In this document: in pieces, positions 38,381 through 46,470 of the stretch | How the letters are laid out: each line of letters opens with the position of its first letter | Numbering within the stretch: the stretch's first letter is position 1 | Assembly (NCBI GenBank): GCA_017436955.1 | Contig: JAFSCD010000001.1 | Location: 91,351 to 155,350 of the forward strand | DNA: 64,000 nucleotides | Source of the DNA: Oscillospiraceae bacterium | GTDB lineage: Bacteria > Bacillota > Clostridia > Oscillospirales > Oscillospiraceae | Direction: 5' to 3' | Translations under genes and position numbers: made by a program | Notes under the pieces: generated by a model | What the model saw: the letters and a program-made list of their open reading frames with translations, nothing else | Database searches by the model: none | Told to the model about the DNA's origin: nothing

Positions 38381-39757
38381 ATGCTATTTTCCGGCATTCC
38401 GTTTTTGTTTTATTTCCTGCCTGCGGTGGTGATCGTGTATTTTCTCACACCGCGGAAATGGAAAAATGCTTTTTTGCTGCTGGCGAGCCTTTTGTTCTAT
38501 GCCTGGGGTGAGCCGCGGTATGTGTTTTTGATGGCCGCGGCCATTGTGCTGTTTTACATCTACGGCATCGCTGTGGAGAAAAGTGAAAAATATAAAAAGC
38601 TGTGGCTGGGTGCGGCGGTAGCCACCGGTGTGGTAATGCTGGCGGTGTTCAAGTATGCGGATTTCGCGCTGGAAAACTGGAATCGGCTTACCGGTATGGG
38701 TATTCCGCTGCTGCGGTTCGCGCTGCCCATCGGTATCAGTTTTTACACATTCCAGTGCATCAGCTATGTCATTGATGTATACCGGGGACACACCGCAGCA
38801 CAGAAAAATATCATCAGCTTCGGCACCTATGTGGCGCTGTTTCCGCAGCTCATCGCCGGACCTATCGTGCGGTATGTGGATGTGGAAAAGGAACTTCAGG
38901 CGCGCAAGACCGACCCAGAGGATATATCCGACGGCGTATTCCGGTTTCTGGTGGGATTGGGCAAAAAGGTGCTGATCGCCAACGCCTTTGGTCAGCTTAC
39001 GGAGACTTTCCGGGCGTCCCAGGATCTGTCGGTGCTGTTTTACTGGCTGTACGCCGTTGCCTTTACGCTGCACATTTACTTTGATTTTTCCGGCTACAGC
39101 GATATGGCCATCGGACTGGGCAGGATCTTCGGCTTCCGCTTCCCACAGAACTTTGACTATCCCTATACCTCCCGCAGCATTACGGAATTCTGGCGGCGCT
39201 GGCACATGACTCTGGGCGGCTGGTTCCGGGACTATGTGTATATTCCTCTGGGCGGCAACCGGGTCAGCAAGGGTCGCTGGGTGGTAAACATTCTGGCGGT
39301 GTGGATGCTGACGGGTCTGTGGCACGGCGCCAGCTGGAATTTCGTGGTTTGGGGTCTGCTGTTCGCTGCATTGCTGCTGCTGGAAAAGTGGCTGCCGCTG
39401 CAGAAATTGCCGGATATTGTGCGCCGCGGCTATGTGCTGCTGACCGTGACGATCAGCTTTGTGATCTTTAATGCCGATACGCTGGCCCAGGCCGGCAGCG
39501 ATATTGCCGGAATGCTCGGCTTCCGGGGTGTGCCGCTGGTGTCTAAAGAGGCGCTGTATTGCTTAAGAAGCTACGGCGTACTGTTCATCGTGGGCATCGT
39601 GGGGGCAACACCCCTGGTGAGAAATACGGCTGCTCGGCTGGGACAGCGACCCGTTTCCAACATTTTGCGGCCGGTGATCGCAGCAGCGCTGCTGCTGGTA
39701 TGCACGGCTTTTTTGGTGGATGGCTCGTTCAATCCGTTTTTGTATTTCAGATTTTAG
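38381..39757 (+). CDS. MBOAT family O-acyltransferase (AlgI/DltB-like)
   Basis: 458 residues, about twelve helices. It moves acyl groups across the membrane for O-acetylation of extracellular polysaccharide (AlgI type). Motifs: LFPQLIAGPIVRY, the catalytic His in the MLTGLWHGASWNFVVWG segment, the second conserved His region FYTFQCISYVIDVYRG, and FDFSGYSDMAIGLGRIFGF. Followed after 8 nt by a DHHW/AlgX-type protein, the usual partner that transfers the acetyl group outside. Confidence 0.94.
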   Translation: MLFSGIPFLFYFLPAVVIVYFLTPRKWKNAFLLLASLLFYAWGEPRYVFLMAAAIVLFYIYGIAVEKSEKYKKLWLGAAVATGVVMLAVFKYADFALENWNRLTGMGIPLLRFALPIGISFYTFQCISYVIDVYRGHTAAQKNIISFGTYVALFPQLIAGPIVRYVDVEKELQARKTDPEDISDGVFRFLVGLGKKVLIANAFGQLTETFRASQDLSVLFYWLYAVAFTLHIYFDFSGYSDMAIGLGRIFGFRFPQNFDYPYTSRSITEFWRRWHMTLGGWFRDYVYIPLGGNRVSKGRWVVNILAVWMLTGLWHGASWNFVVWGLLFAALLLLEKWLPLQKLPDIVRRGYVLLTVTISFVIFNADTLAQAGSDIAGMLGFRGVPLVSKEALYCLRSYGVLFIVGIVGATPLVRNTAARLGQRPVSNILRPVIAAALLLVCTAFLVDGSFNPFLYFRF

Positions 39758-39765
39758 GAGTTTTT

Positions 39766-40854
39766 ATGAGGACAAGAAAGATCATCGGTATGCTTCTGGT
39801 GCTGGCGCTTTGGCTGGGTCTGGCAGGCTGGGCGTGGCTGCGACCGGAGACGGAATTTTCCGCAACCGAGCGCCGGGAGCTGGCAAAGCTGCCGGAGCTG
39901 TCCTGGGAGACGTTTCTGGATGGCAGCTTTGTGTCGAAATTTGAAAGCTATACACTGGATCAGTTTCCCCTGCGAAACGGCTTTCGCAGCCTGAAGGCGC
40001 TGACCCAGTACAAGCTGCTGAATCAACTGGATAACAACGGCATTTATATCGTCGATGGCAGCGCCGCGGCGCTGGACTATCCGCTGAATGAAGATTCCGT
40101 GGAGCACGCGCTGAAGGTTTTTGGGAAAATCAATGACCGCTATTTAAGTGGCAGCAAGGTCTATGCCGCCGTGGTGCCGGACAAGGGGTACTATCTGGCA
40201 CGCAGCGAAAATTACCCGGTAATGGATTATGACAAGCTCTTTGAAATGGTGGAGCAGGGGATGCCCTATGCAGATTATGTAAACCTAACGGATCTGCTGA
40301 TGACAGAGGATTATTACCGCACAGATACCCATTGGCGCCAGGAAAAGCTGCTGCCGGTGGCGAATCGCATTTGTGATGTTATGTCAACTGCAAAGCCGGA
40401 AGGTCTGACGCCCGTAAAGCAGACGCAGCCCTTCTACGGCGTTTACTACGGGCAGGCGGCGCTGCCTATGGAAGCGGACGCGCTGTTTACGATGCAGGGC
40501 AGCTGGCTGGACGGCTGCACGGTCACAAACTATGAAAACGGCAAGACTACCGGCATCTACGATTGGGAAAAACTGTCCGGCGAGGATTCCTATGAAACCT
40601 TCCTTTCCGGGTCGGTGTCGCTGCTGCGCATCGACAATCCCGGGGCGGAAACCGACCGGGAGCTGATCGTATTCCGGGATTCCTTCGGCTCGTCGCTTGT
40701 ACCGCTGCTCACCCGGGGGTACAGAACGGTAACGGTGGTGGATATCCGCTATCTTTCCAGCGCGATGCTGGATCGGTTTATTGACTTCCACGGGCAGGAT
40801 GTGCTGTTCCTTTACAGCACACTGGTACTCAACAGCAGCAGCCAGCTGCAGTGA
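39766..40854 (+). CDS. DHHW family protein (AlgX/AlgJ-like acetyltransferase partner)
   Basis: 362 residues. N-terminal signal anchor (about 7-25), then a GDSL/SGNH-like domain. The family motif appears as YYRTDTHWRQE around residue 185 (the Asp-His pair corresponds to the catalytic residues of AlgJ/AlgX), and FRDSFGSSLVPLL near residue 305 gives the Ser. ATG 39766 follows TAGGAG. With the MBOAT gene it forms a complete O-acetylation pair. It could act on the glycan made by the locus from 42.5 to 58.7 kb. Confidence 0.9.
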   Translation: MRTRKIIGMLLVLALWLGLAGWAWLRPETEFSATERRELAKLPELSWETFLDGSFVSKFESYTLDQFPLRNGFRSLKALTQYKLLNQLDNNGIYIVDGSAAALDYPLNEDSVEHALKVFGKINDRYLSGSKVYAAVVPDKGYYLARSENYPVMDYDKLFEMVEQGMPYADYVNLTDLLMTEDYYRTDTHWRQEKLLPVANRICDVMSTAKPEGLTPVKQTQPFYGVYYGQAALPMEADALFTMQGSWLDGCTVTNYENGKTTGIYDWEKLSGEDSYETFLSGSVSLLRIDNPGAETDRELIVFRDSFGSSLVPLLTRGYRTVTVVDIRYLSSAMLDRFIDFHGQDVLFLYSTLVLNSSSQLQ

Positions 40855-40863
40855 CACTGTAAA

Positions 40864-40895
40864 TAGAAAACGGGGTCTTTTTTGACCCCGTCTTT
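40864..40895 (+). terminator. Terminator of the O-acetylation pair
   Basis: AACGGGGTC / GACCCCGTC with T6 loop, then TTTCG. Confidence 0.82.
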
Positions 40896-41029
40896 CGTGT
40901 TTTTTAGAAGAAAATATCGGGAAATCTGACCCTTGTTGCAGAGAAATATGCAACTTATGGCAGCTTGTGCGTAATGGTGAAAGGAATGCCCTTTCAAAAA
41001 TGGAGGCAAACACGAAAGGAGATGCTGTT

Positions 41030-41773
41030 TTGAAGATTACGCACAGAATCAAAATGAATTTGGAAGAAGCGGAACGCTTGCAGAGGCTGGAGATGCCCTT
41101 GGGGGATACCAATTCCCGGGAGATCGAAATGTATCTGTATGCCAACCAGAATATGTGGACCATCCCGGAGGATGTTGCAGTGGTGATCCGCTACAAGAAG
41201 CCCGACGGCACCGTGGGGGAGTACGACACCCTGCCGGATGGAACGGTGGCGTGGTCGGCGGTTGACAACGTGCTGACGATTGCGCTGGTGCCCCAAATGC
41301 TGACCGTGGCAGGCAGCGTGGTGCTGTATGTCACACTCTATTACGGGGAAGCGGTGGCACAGACCTACGGTCTGGAGATCCTCGTCAAGGCGCCTACTGC
41401 CGATATGCCCAACTACGATACCCAGGATTACGCCAATATGACCCACGTGCTGCGTGGACCGGTTATTGCCCGGCAGGGGCAGATCCTGACGGTAGACACG
41501 GTGGATGACTACGGTCGGGTAACGGCGGTGGGTGTGATGGATGCCGCCCAACTGGTGGACGAAAACGGCAGCGCTGTTTTGCACAAGCAGCAGAATCTGA
41601 CGATCAACCAGAAGATCCAGGCAAGAGCCAATATCGAGGCCGCAAGTCAGGCGTTGGTTGACTTTTTGATGGCGAAATTTACGGTAGACGGACTTGCCCT
41701 GTCGGATGAAAGAACAACGGACAAATATTCGCTTTATGTCAGTAACGGTAAGCTGACGCTGGAAAAGGAGTGA
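41030..41773 (+). CDS. Phage baseplate upper protein (BppU-like N-terminal domain)
   Basis: 247 residues. The N-terminal 120 or so residues match the BppU_N pattern of Firmicute phages: GDTNSREIEMYLYANQ, WTIPEDVAVVIRYKKPDG, DNVLTIALVPQMLTVAG and then a strand pair. The C-terminal part contains QKIQARANIEAAS, a repeat typical of tail fibres. Start TTG 41030 has AAAGGAG 8 nt upstream; the ATG at 41000 lacks one. No capsid, terminase, integrase, holin or lysin gene is near, so this is a remnant or a domesticated pair. Confidence 0.85.
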   Translation: MKITHRIKMNLEEAERLQRLEMPLGDTNSREIEMYLYANQNMWTIPEDVAVVIRYKKPDGTVGEYDTLPDGTVAWSAVDNVLTIALVPQMLTVAGSVVLYVTLYYGEAVAQTYGLEILVKAPTADMPNYDTQDYANMTHVLRGPVIARQGQILTVDTVDDYGRVTAVGVMDAAQLVDENGSAVLHKQQNLTINQKIQARANIEAASQALVDFLMAKFTVDGLALSDERTTDKYSLYVSNGKLTLEKE

Positions 41774-41778
41774 TGGCG

Positions 41779-42417
41779 ATGAAAGTAACCTTTTTAACAA
41801 ACGAAGATGAGACGCGGATTCTGTCCGCCGCTACAGCGGAAAGCGTGCTGTTCACGGAGCAGGCGCTGACGGAGACGCAAAAGAGTCAGGCAAGAGCGAA
41901 TATCGGTGCCATCAGCCTTGCGGATATTCCCGAAAGCGGCAATAAAACCTACGAAAAAATCGCCACGATTACCGCTGCGCCGGCTGAAGACGGCAGCCTG
42001 CCCCGGTATATGGTGTTTTCTGTGGATGATGCCGGCAATTCCTTCGCGCTGACAGATTTTATGGTGAAGGCGTATGCAGGCTTTGCGGATGGCAACAAGT
42101 CTACACTGTATATGACAGTGAATAATCAGGCCGTGATTACCAACGGCACAGTAGGGTCCATATCTGCCGCCTGCCGATATTTCAACATTTTTTACCGGCA
42201 GGAGGAAAATGGCTTCCGTCGGGTGGAGTATACCGGCAGTGCGGCATCGGATGCATACTTCAACGCGCAGTGCGCAATTGATGTATCCCGTGTGATTCCA
42301 CCGATGAGCAGTATCTCTTCCCAGCCGGTTTCCACCATCAGCCTGTATACAGACTTGGGGGACACGAAAGCCTGGGTCGAGGGCAGTACCTTCGAGCTGT
42401 GGGGCATCCGGGCATAA
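41779..42417 (+). CDS. Phage tail-fibre-like protein
   Basis: 212 residues. After a short N-terminus it has ALTETQKSQARANIGAI, the linker repeat of tail-fibre and receptor-binding proteins, shared with the preceding gene (QARANIEA). The remainder is beta-rich, consistent with a carbohydrate-binding tip, and ends in a Ser/Thr-rich segment. AAAGGAG lies 8 nt before ATG 41779; the first ATG at 41773 is too close. It is cotranscribed with the BppU-like gene and ends at a terminator just before the glycan operon promoter. Confidence 0.75.
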   Translation: MKVTFLTNEDETRILSAATAESVLFTEQALTETQKSQARANIGAISLADIPESGNKTYEKIATITAAPAEDGSLPRYMVFSVDDAGNSFALTDFMVKAYAGFADGNKSTLYMTVNNQAVITNGTVGSISAACRYFNIFYRQEENGFRRVEYTGSAASDAYFNAQCAIDVSRVIPPMSSISSQPVSTISLYTDLGDTKAWVEGSTFELWGIRA

Positions 42418-42437
42418 CGAATACAATGCGGCAATCT

Positions 42438-42470
42438 GACCCATCACCGTGCGGTGATGGGTCTTATTGT
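42438..42470 (+). terminator. Terminator of the phage-like pair
   Basis: GACCCATCACCG / CGGTGATGGGTC with loop TG, then TTATTGTTT. Confidence 0.88.
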
Positions 42471-42476
42471 TTGGGG

Positions 42477-42505
42477 TTGATTTTGCATAGGCAATAGGGT
42501 ATAAT
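42477..42505 (+). promoter_or_regulatory. Promoter of the surface-glycan locus
   Basis: TTGATT (42477-42482), 17-bp spacer, TATAAT (42500-42505). Confidence 0.85.
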
Positions 42506-42518
42506 ATTCTTGATTTTA

Positions 42519-42552
42519 TGCGTAAATTCGGGGGAAATCTCCCGTTTACGCA
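42519..42552 (+). promoter_or_regulatory. Leader RNA hairpin of the surface-glycan locus
   Basis: TGCGTAAA (42519-42526) pairs with TTTACGCA (42545-42552); within it CGGG-GG pairs with CT-CCCG around an AAAT loop. It begins about 7 nt after the expected transcription start and ends 4 nt before the GGGAGG ribosome site. No U-run follows, so it is not a simple terminator; it may protect the RNA or serve as a regulator or antiterminator binding site. Confidence 0.6.
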
Positions 42553-42566
42553 ACCGGGAGGACGCT

Positions 42567-43304
42567 ATGCTGGTCAGTATTATTACGGTGTGCTACAACA
42601 GCGCACAGACGGTAAGAAAGGCAATCGAATCTGTGCTGAATCAGACTTACCCCCATATTGAATACACCATCGTAGACGGACTTTCCAAAGACGATACGGT
42701 AGAAATTGCCCGGTCGTATCAGGAGGCGTTTCGCCAAAAGGGGTATACTTTCCGTATTGTCAGCGAAAAGGACAACGGCATTTACGATGCCATGAACAAG
42801 GGCATCCGGATGGCCTCCGGCTTTCTTGTCGGTATGATCAATTCCGACGACTGGTACGAGCCCATCGCGGTGGAAACGGCGGTCAATGCCTACCGGGAAA
42901 CGCCCTACGATGTGTTTTACGGCGATATCAATCTGATCCGCTCCAATGGGCAGGTCATGGTAAAACGCTCCCGTCTGGATCGGTTTCCTTCCAGCCGGCA
43001 TTGGAATCATCCCACCACCTTTATTACGAAAAAGGCATACGATCAGGTAGGGCTTTACCGCAACGAAGCCATCTACGATGATTTTGACCTGATCCTGCGG
43101 ATGCGCCGGGCAGGGAAGAAGATCTGCATCAAAAACGTGGTGCTGGCGAATTTCAAGACCGGCGGCGTCAGCAACGAAAAGAGCCTGAAAAAGTGCTTCA
43201 AGCGGATCGGTATCCGCTACAATAATTACCGCAATAACGGCTACAGCCCGCTGTACATTTTTGAAAGCGTAGCTATGGAACTGGCAAAACTGATATTAAG
43301 CTAA
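42567..43304 (+). CDS. Family 2 glycosyltransferase
   Basis: 245 residues, GT-A fold. SIITVCYNSAQTVRKAIESVL N-terminus, VDGLSKDDT nucleotide-binding Asp, and the metal motif region INSDDW; HWNHPTTF and IYDDFDLILRM segments are typical of WcaA-like enzymes adding a sugar to a lipid-linked chain. ATG 42567 follows GGGAGG; a longer frame upstream would read through the leader hairpin. First gene of the glycan locus. Sugar specificity unknown. Confidence 0.93.
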   Translation: MLVSIITVCYNSAQTVRKAIESVLNQTYPHIEYTIVDGLSKDDTVEIARSYQEAFRQKGYTFRIVSEKDNGIYDAMNKGIRMASGFLVGMINSDDWYEPIAVETAVNAYRETPYDVFYGDINLIRSNGQVMVKRSRLDRFPSSRHWNHPTTFITKKAYDQVGLYRNEAIYDDFDLILRMRRAGKKICIKNVVLANFKTGGVSNEKSLKKCFKRIGIRYNNYRNNGYSPLYIFESVAMELAKLILS

Positions 43305-43323
43305 AAAGCCATAAGGAGAAATT

Positions 43324-46290
43324 ATGAGCGAACAAACCTCTCTGTTTTTGTCCCAGTCCTATCAGGATACCTGGGATGATTTTCAGCGCAGCTTGACAAG
43401 TGAATATTTCTCCTGCTGGGACTATGTGATCTTAACGGCATCCAACGAACATCAGGCGGCGATCTTCCGCGCCCAGCTTGCCCAGCGGAAAACGGCAGGC
43501 TTCCTGCCCGACCGCACCCATTTTGCCGTTGTTCCCGATGAAGGCGGCAGGCGTGTAGGCTCCGGCGGCGCAACCTTAGGCGCTTTGCGCTATGTGGCGC
43601 AGCACATCGGCAGAGCGGATTTTTCCGGTCTGCGGATCCTGACCATCCACAGCGGCGGCGACTCCAAGCGGGTACCCCAGTATTCCGCATTGGGCAAGCT
43701 GTTTTCCCCTGTTCCCCGGGAGCTGCCTGACGGCAGGACCTCTACCTTGTTCGATGAATTGCTGATCGGTATGGCGTCCGTTCCGGGAAGGATCCGGGAG
43801 GGTATGCTGCTGCTGTCCGGCGATGTTTTGCTGCTGTTTAATCCGCTGCAGATCAATTTCTCCGGCAGCGGCGCGGCGGCCATCTCCTTCAAGGAGGCAG
43901 TATCCACCGGCAAGGATCACGGCGTATTCCTGCGCGGTGAAAGCGGGAATGTGCGCAAATTCCTCCACAAGCAAACGGAGGAGGAACTGCACCGTCAGGG
44001 TGCGGTGAACGAGCGTGGCAAAGTGGATATCGACACCGGCGCGGTGATCTTCTCCGCCGATATGCTGGCAGCGCTGTACGGCCTGATTTCCGAGAACGGA
44101 ATTTTCAGTGGGGAAAAATACGCGGCACTGGTGAATGAAACGGTGCGGCTGTCCCTTTACGGCGATTTTCTGTATCCGCTGGCGGAAGACTCTACGCTGG
44201 AGGCTTTCCAGAAGGAAAAGCCGGAGGGTACTTTCTGCCCGGAGCTGACGGCGGCGCGTATAGCGGTGTGGAATGCCCTGCGCCCTTACCGGATGAAGCT
44301 GCTGCGGCTGGCGCCGGCAAAGTTCATCCATTTCGGCACCACACGGGAAATCATGAATCTGATGTGCGGCGGCATCCGTGCCTATGAATTGCTGGGCTGG
44401 AAGCCCCAGACAGGCAGCAGTATTCAAAACGAAACGGCAGCCTACGGCAGCGTGCTGACCCAGGGCGCCACCGTGGGCGAAGATTGCTATCTGGAGGTCA
44501 GCTATGTTCACAGCAAGGCTGTGATCGGCCACCGGGTAGTACTGTCCTATGTGGATATTCACGATGAAAAGATTCCTTCTGACACCGTTTTGCACGGCTT
44601 AAAGCAGCGCGACGGCAGATTTGTTGTACGCATTTATGCACCCACCGATGACCCCAAAGCGGCGCTGGCAAATGCCGCGTTTCTGGGAAAGCTGCTGCAG
44701 CAAGCAGATGCAGCGGATATTTGGGACGGCGATGACCGCAGCCTGTGGACAGCCAAGCTGTACCCGGTATGCGACAGTATTCGCGAAGCGGTGGCGGCGG
44801 CGCTGAATCTTTACGAGCTGTGTCACGGCCGGGGCGATGTGAATGCCTGGCGGCAAGCCCAGCGCAAGTCTCTTTGCGCCGGCTTCAACGATGCCGACGG
44901 CGACGCGCTGGTGGCCTGGGACAAGCGGATGCAGGAGCTGGTGCGGATGGATCGGCTGGCAAAGCTGATCCGGGCGAAGGCACCTGCCCGGGAAGCAAAG
45001 GCGGTACTAAATGCTGCTTCTTTAACCAAGATACAGCAGCAGTGGCTGGAAAAACGGCTGCAGCAGGCGGATTTTTCCGAAGCGATGCGCCTGCACTATT
45101 ATATCGGCACTGCTTTGGGCGGCGCAGAGGGCGCCCGGCATATCCGGGAGTGCTTCCGGGTGATCCGGGGTGCTGTGACCCACGATCTGAAGTATAACGA
45201 AAATTGCAAGATCCAAAAGGATAAGCATATCGTCAGGCTGCCGCTGCGTGTGAATTTCGGCGGCGGCTGGAGCGACACGCCGCCTTACTGCCTTGAAAAC
45301 GGCGGCACAGTCTTAAATGCGGCGATCCTGCTGGATGGGGCGCTGCCGGTGGAGGTAACGCTGGAGAAGATCCCCCAAAAGAAGATCATTTTCGACAGCC
45401 GGGATATGGATGCCCACGGAGAATTCGATACCGTGGAAGCCCTGCAAAGCACCGGTGATCCTTACGATCCTTTTGCGCTGCAAAAGGCGGCGCTGATCGC
45501 CTGCGGCATTATCCCGGTCAGCGGCGGCGAGCTGGAGAAGATCCTTACCCGGCTGGGCGGCGGCATTTTGATGCGCTCCGAGGTCACCAACGTGCCCAAG
45601 GGCAGCGGTCTGGGTACCAGCAGTATTCTGGCGGCAGCCTGCGTGAAGGCCATTTTTGAGTTTATGGGAATCGGCTATACCCACGAATCGCTGTACAGCC
45701 ACGTGCTGGGCATGGAGCAGATCATGGCCACCGGCGGCGGCTGGCAGGATCAGGTGGGCGGTCTGACAAACGGTATTAAGCTCATTACCACCCAGCCCGG
45801 CTCGGCACAAAAGCTCCGGGTGGAATATGTGGATATTTCGCCCGAGACCCGGCAGGAGCTGGACGAGCGCTTTGCCCTGATCTACACCGGTCAGCGGCGG
45901 CTGGCGAGAAACCTGCTGCGCTCTGTGGTGGGCCGGTATGTGGGTAACGAGCCGGAGGCGCTTTGCGCGCTGACCGAGATCCAAAGCCTGGCGCTGCAGA
46001 TGCGCACGGCGCTGGAAAGCGGCGATGTGGATGCCTTTGCCCGGCTTATGAACCGGCATTGGGCGCTTTCCCGGCAGCTGGACGCCGGCAGCACCAATAC
46101 ACTGATCAACCAGATCTTTGACAGCGTGGCGGATCTGACCGACGGCGCAATGGTCTGCGGCGCAGGTGGCGGCGGCTTCCTGCAGGTAATGCTGAAAAAG
46201 GGCGTTTCCGGAGACGAAGTCCACCACCGGCTGAAGGAAATTTTCCAGGATACCGACGTGGATATCTGGAATTGCACACTGATATACTGA
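43324..46290 (+). CDS. fkp: Bifunctional L-fucokinase/L-fucose-1-phosphate guanylyltransferase (FKP type)
   Basis: 988 residues, close to Bacteroides FKP (about 950). N-terminal half: nucleotidyltransferase with DEGGRRVGSGGATLGALR and HSGGDSKRVPQYSALGK, followed by a beta-helix-like segment; C-terminal half (from about 640): GHMP kinase with LPLRVNFGGGWSDTPPYC, the phosphate loop VPKGSGLGTSSILAAA and the C-terminal GAGGGGFLQV. Such enzymes turn free L-fucose into GDP-L-fucose for glycan fucosylation. Because the enzyme salvages fucose, the bacterium may decorate its surface with host-derived fucose. FKP is best known from Bacteroidetes and plants; a member in a Firmicute glycan locus is notable. 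Related D-glycero-D-manno-heptose kinases must be excluded, but the full two-domain length favours FKP. Confidence 0.88.
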   Translation: MSEQTSLFLSQSYQDTWDDFQRSLTSEYFSCWDYVILTASNEHQAAIFRAQLAQRKTAGFLPDRTHFAVVPDEGGRRVGSGGATLGALRYVAQHIGRADFSGLRILTIHSGGDSKRVPQYSALGKLFSPVPRELPDGRTSTLFDELLIGMASVPGRIREGMLLLSGDVLLLFNPLQINFSGSGAAAISFKEAVSTGKDHGVFLRGESGNVRKFLHKQTEEELHRQGAVNERGKVDIDTGAVIFSADMLAALYGLISENGIFSGEKYAALVNETVRLSLYGDFLYPLAEDSTLEAFQKEKPEGTFCPELTAARIAVWNALRPYRMKLLRLAPAKFIHFGTTREIMNLMCGGIRAYELLGWKPQTGSSIQNETAAYGSVLTQGATVGEDCYLEVSYVHSKAVIGHRVVLSYVDIHDEKIPSDTVLHGLKQRDGRFVVRIYAPTDDPKAALANAAFLGKLLQQADAADIWDGDDRSLWTAKLYPVCDSIREAVAAALNLYELCHGRGDVNAWRQAQRKSLCAGFNDADGDALVAWDKRMQELVRMDRLAKLIRAKAPAREAKAVLNAASLTKIQQQWLEKRLQQADFSEAMRLHYYIGTALGGAEGARHIRECFRVIRGAVTHDLKYNENCKIQKDKHIVRLPLRVNFGGGWSDTPPYCLENGGTVLNAAILLDGALPVEVTLEKIPQKKIIFDSRDMDAHGEFDTVEALQSTGDPYDPFALQKAALIACGIIPVSGGELEKILTRLGGGILMRSEVTNVPKGSGLGTSSILAAACVKAIFEFMGIGYTHESLYSHVLGMEQIMATGGGWQDQVGGLTNGIKLITTQPGSAQKLRVEYVDISPETRQELDERFALIYTGQRRLARNLLRSVVGRYVGNEPEALCALTEIQSLALQMRTALESGDVDAFARLMNRHWALSRQLDAGSTNTLINQIFDSVADLTDGAMVCGAGGGGFLQVMLKKGVSGDEVHHRLKEIFQDTDVDIWNCTLIY

Positions 46291-46298
46291 AATCTTGT

Positions 46299-46341
46299 AA
46301 AAAAGGATGCGAAAACTGCGGTTTTTGCATCCTTTTTTTGT
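46299..46341 (+). terminator. Terminator after fkp
   Basis: AAAAAGGATGCGAAAAC / GTTTTTGCATCCTTTTTTT hairpin, nine bases after the stop. Confidence 0.88.
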
Positions 46342-46373
46342 GGGTTTTCCCGGCGTGAAAAGCAATCTTTTTC

Positions 46374-46402
46374 TTGATTTTTATGCCGTTGTGCGGTATA
46401 CT
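46374..46402 (+). promoter_or_regulatory. Promoter of the second glycan operon
   Basis: TTGATT (46374-46379), 17-bp spacer, TATACT (46397-46402). The -35 box is the same as at 42477. Confidence 0.8.
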
Positions 46403-46470
46403 TTAAGTTGAAGCATTATGGATACGTATGTCCTTTACACGGAGAATGGAAATTACTGGAGGAAAACAGT

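Noticed and set aside
40967-42417. Complete prophage
   Set aside because: Only two fibre-type genes are found; no integrase, terminase, capsid or lysis gene occurs within the window.
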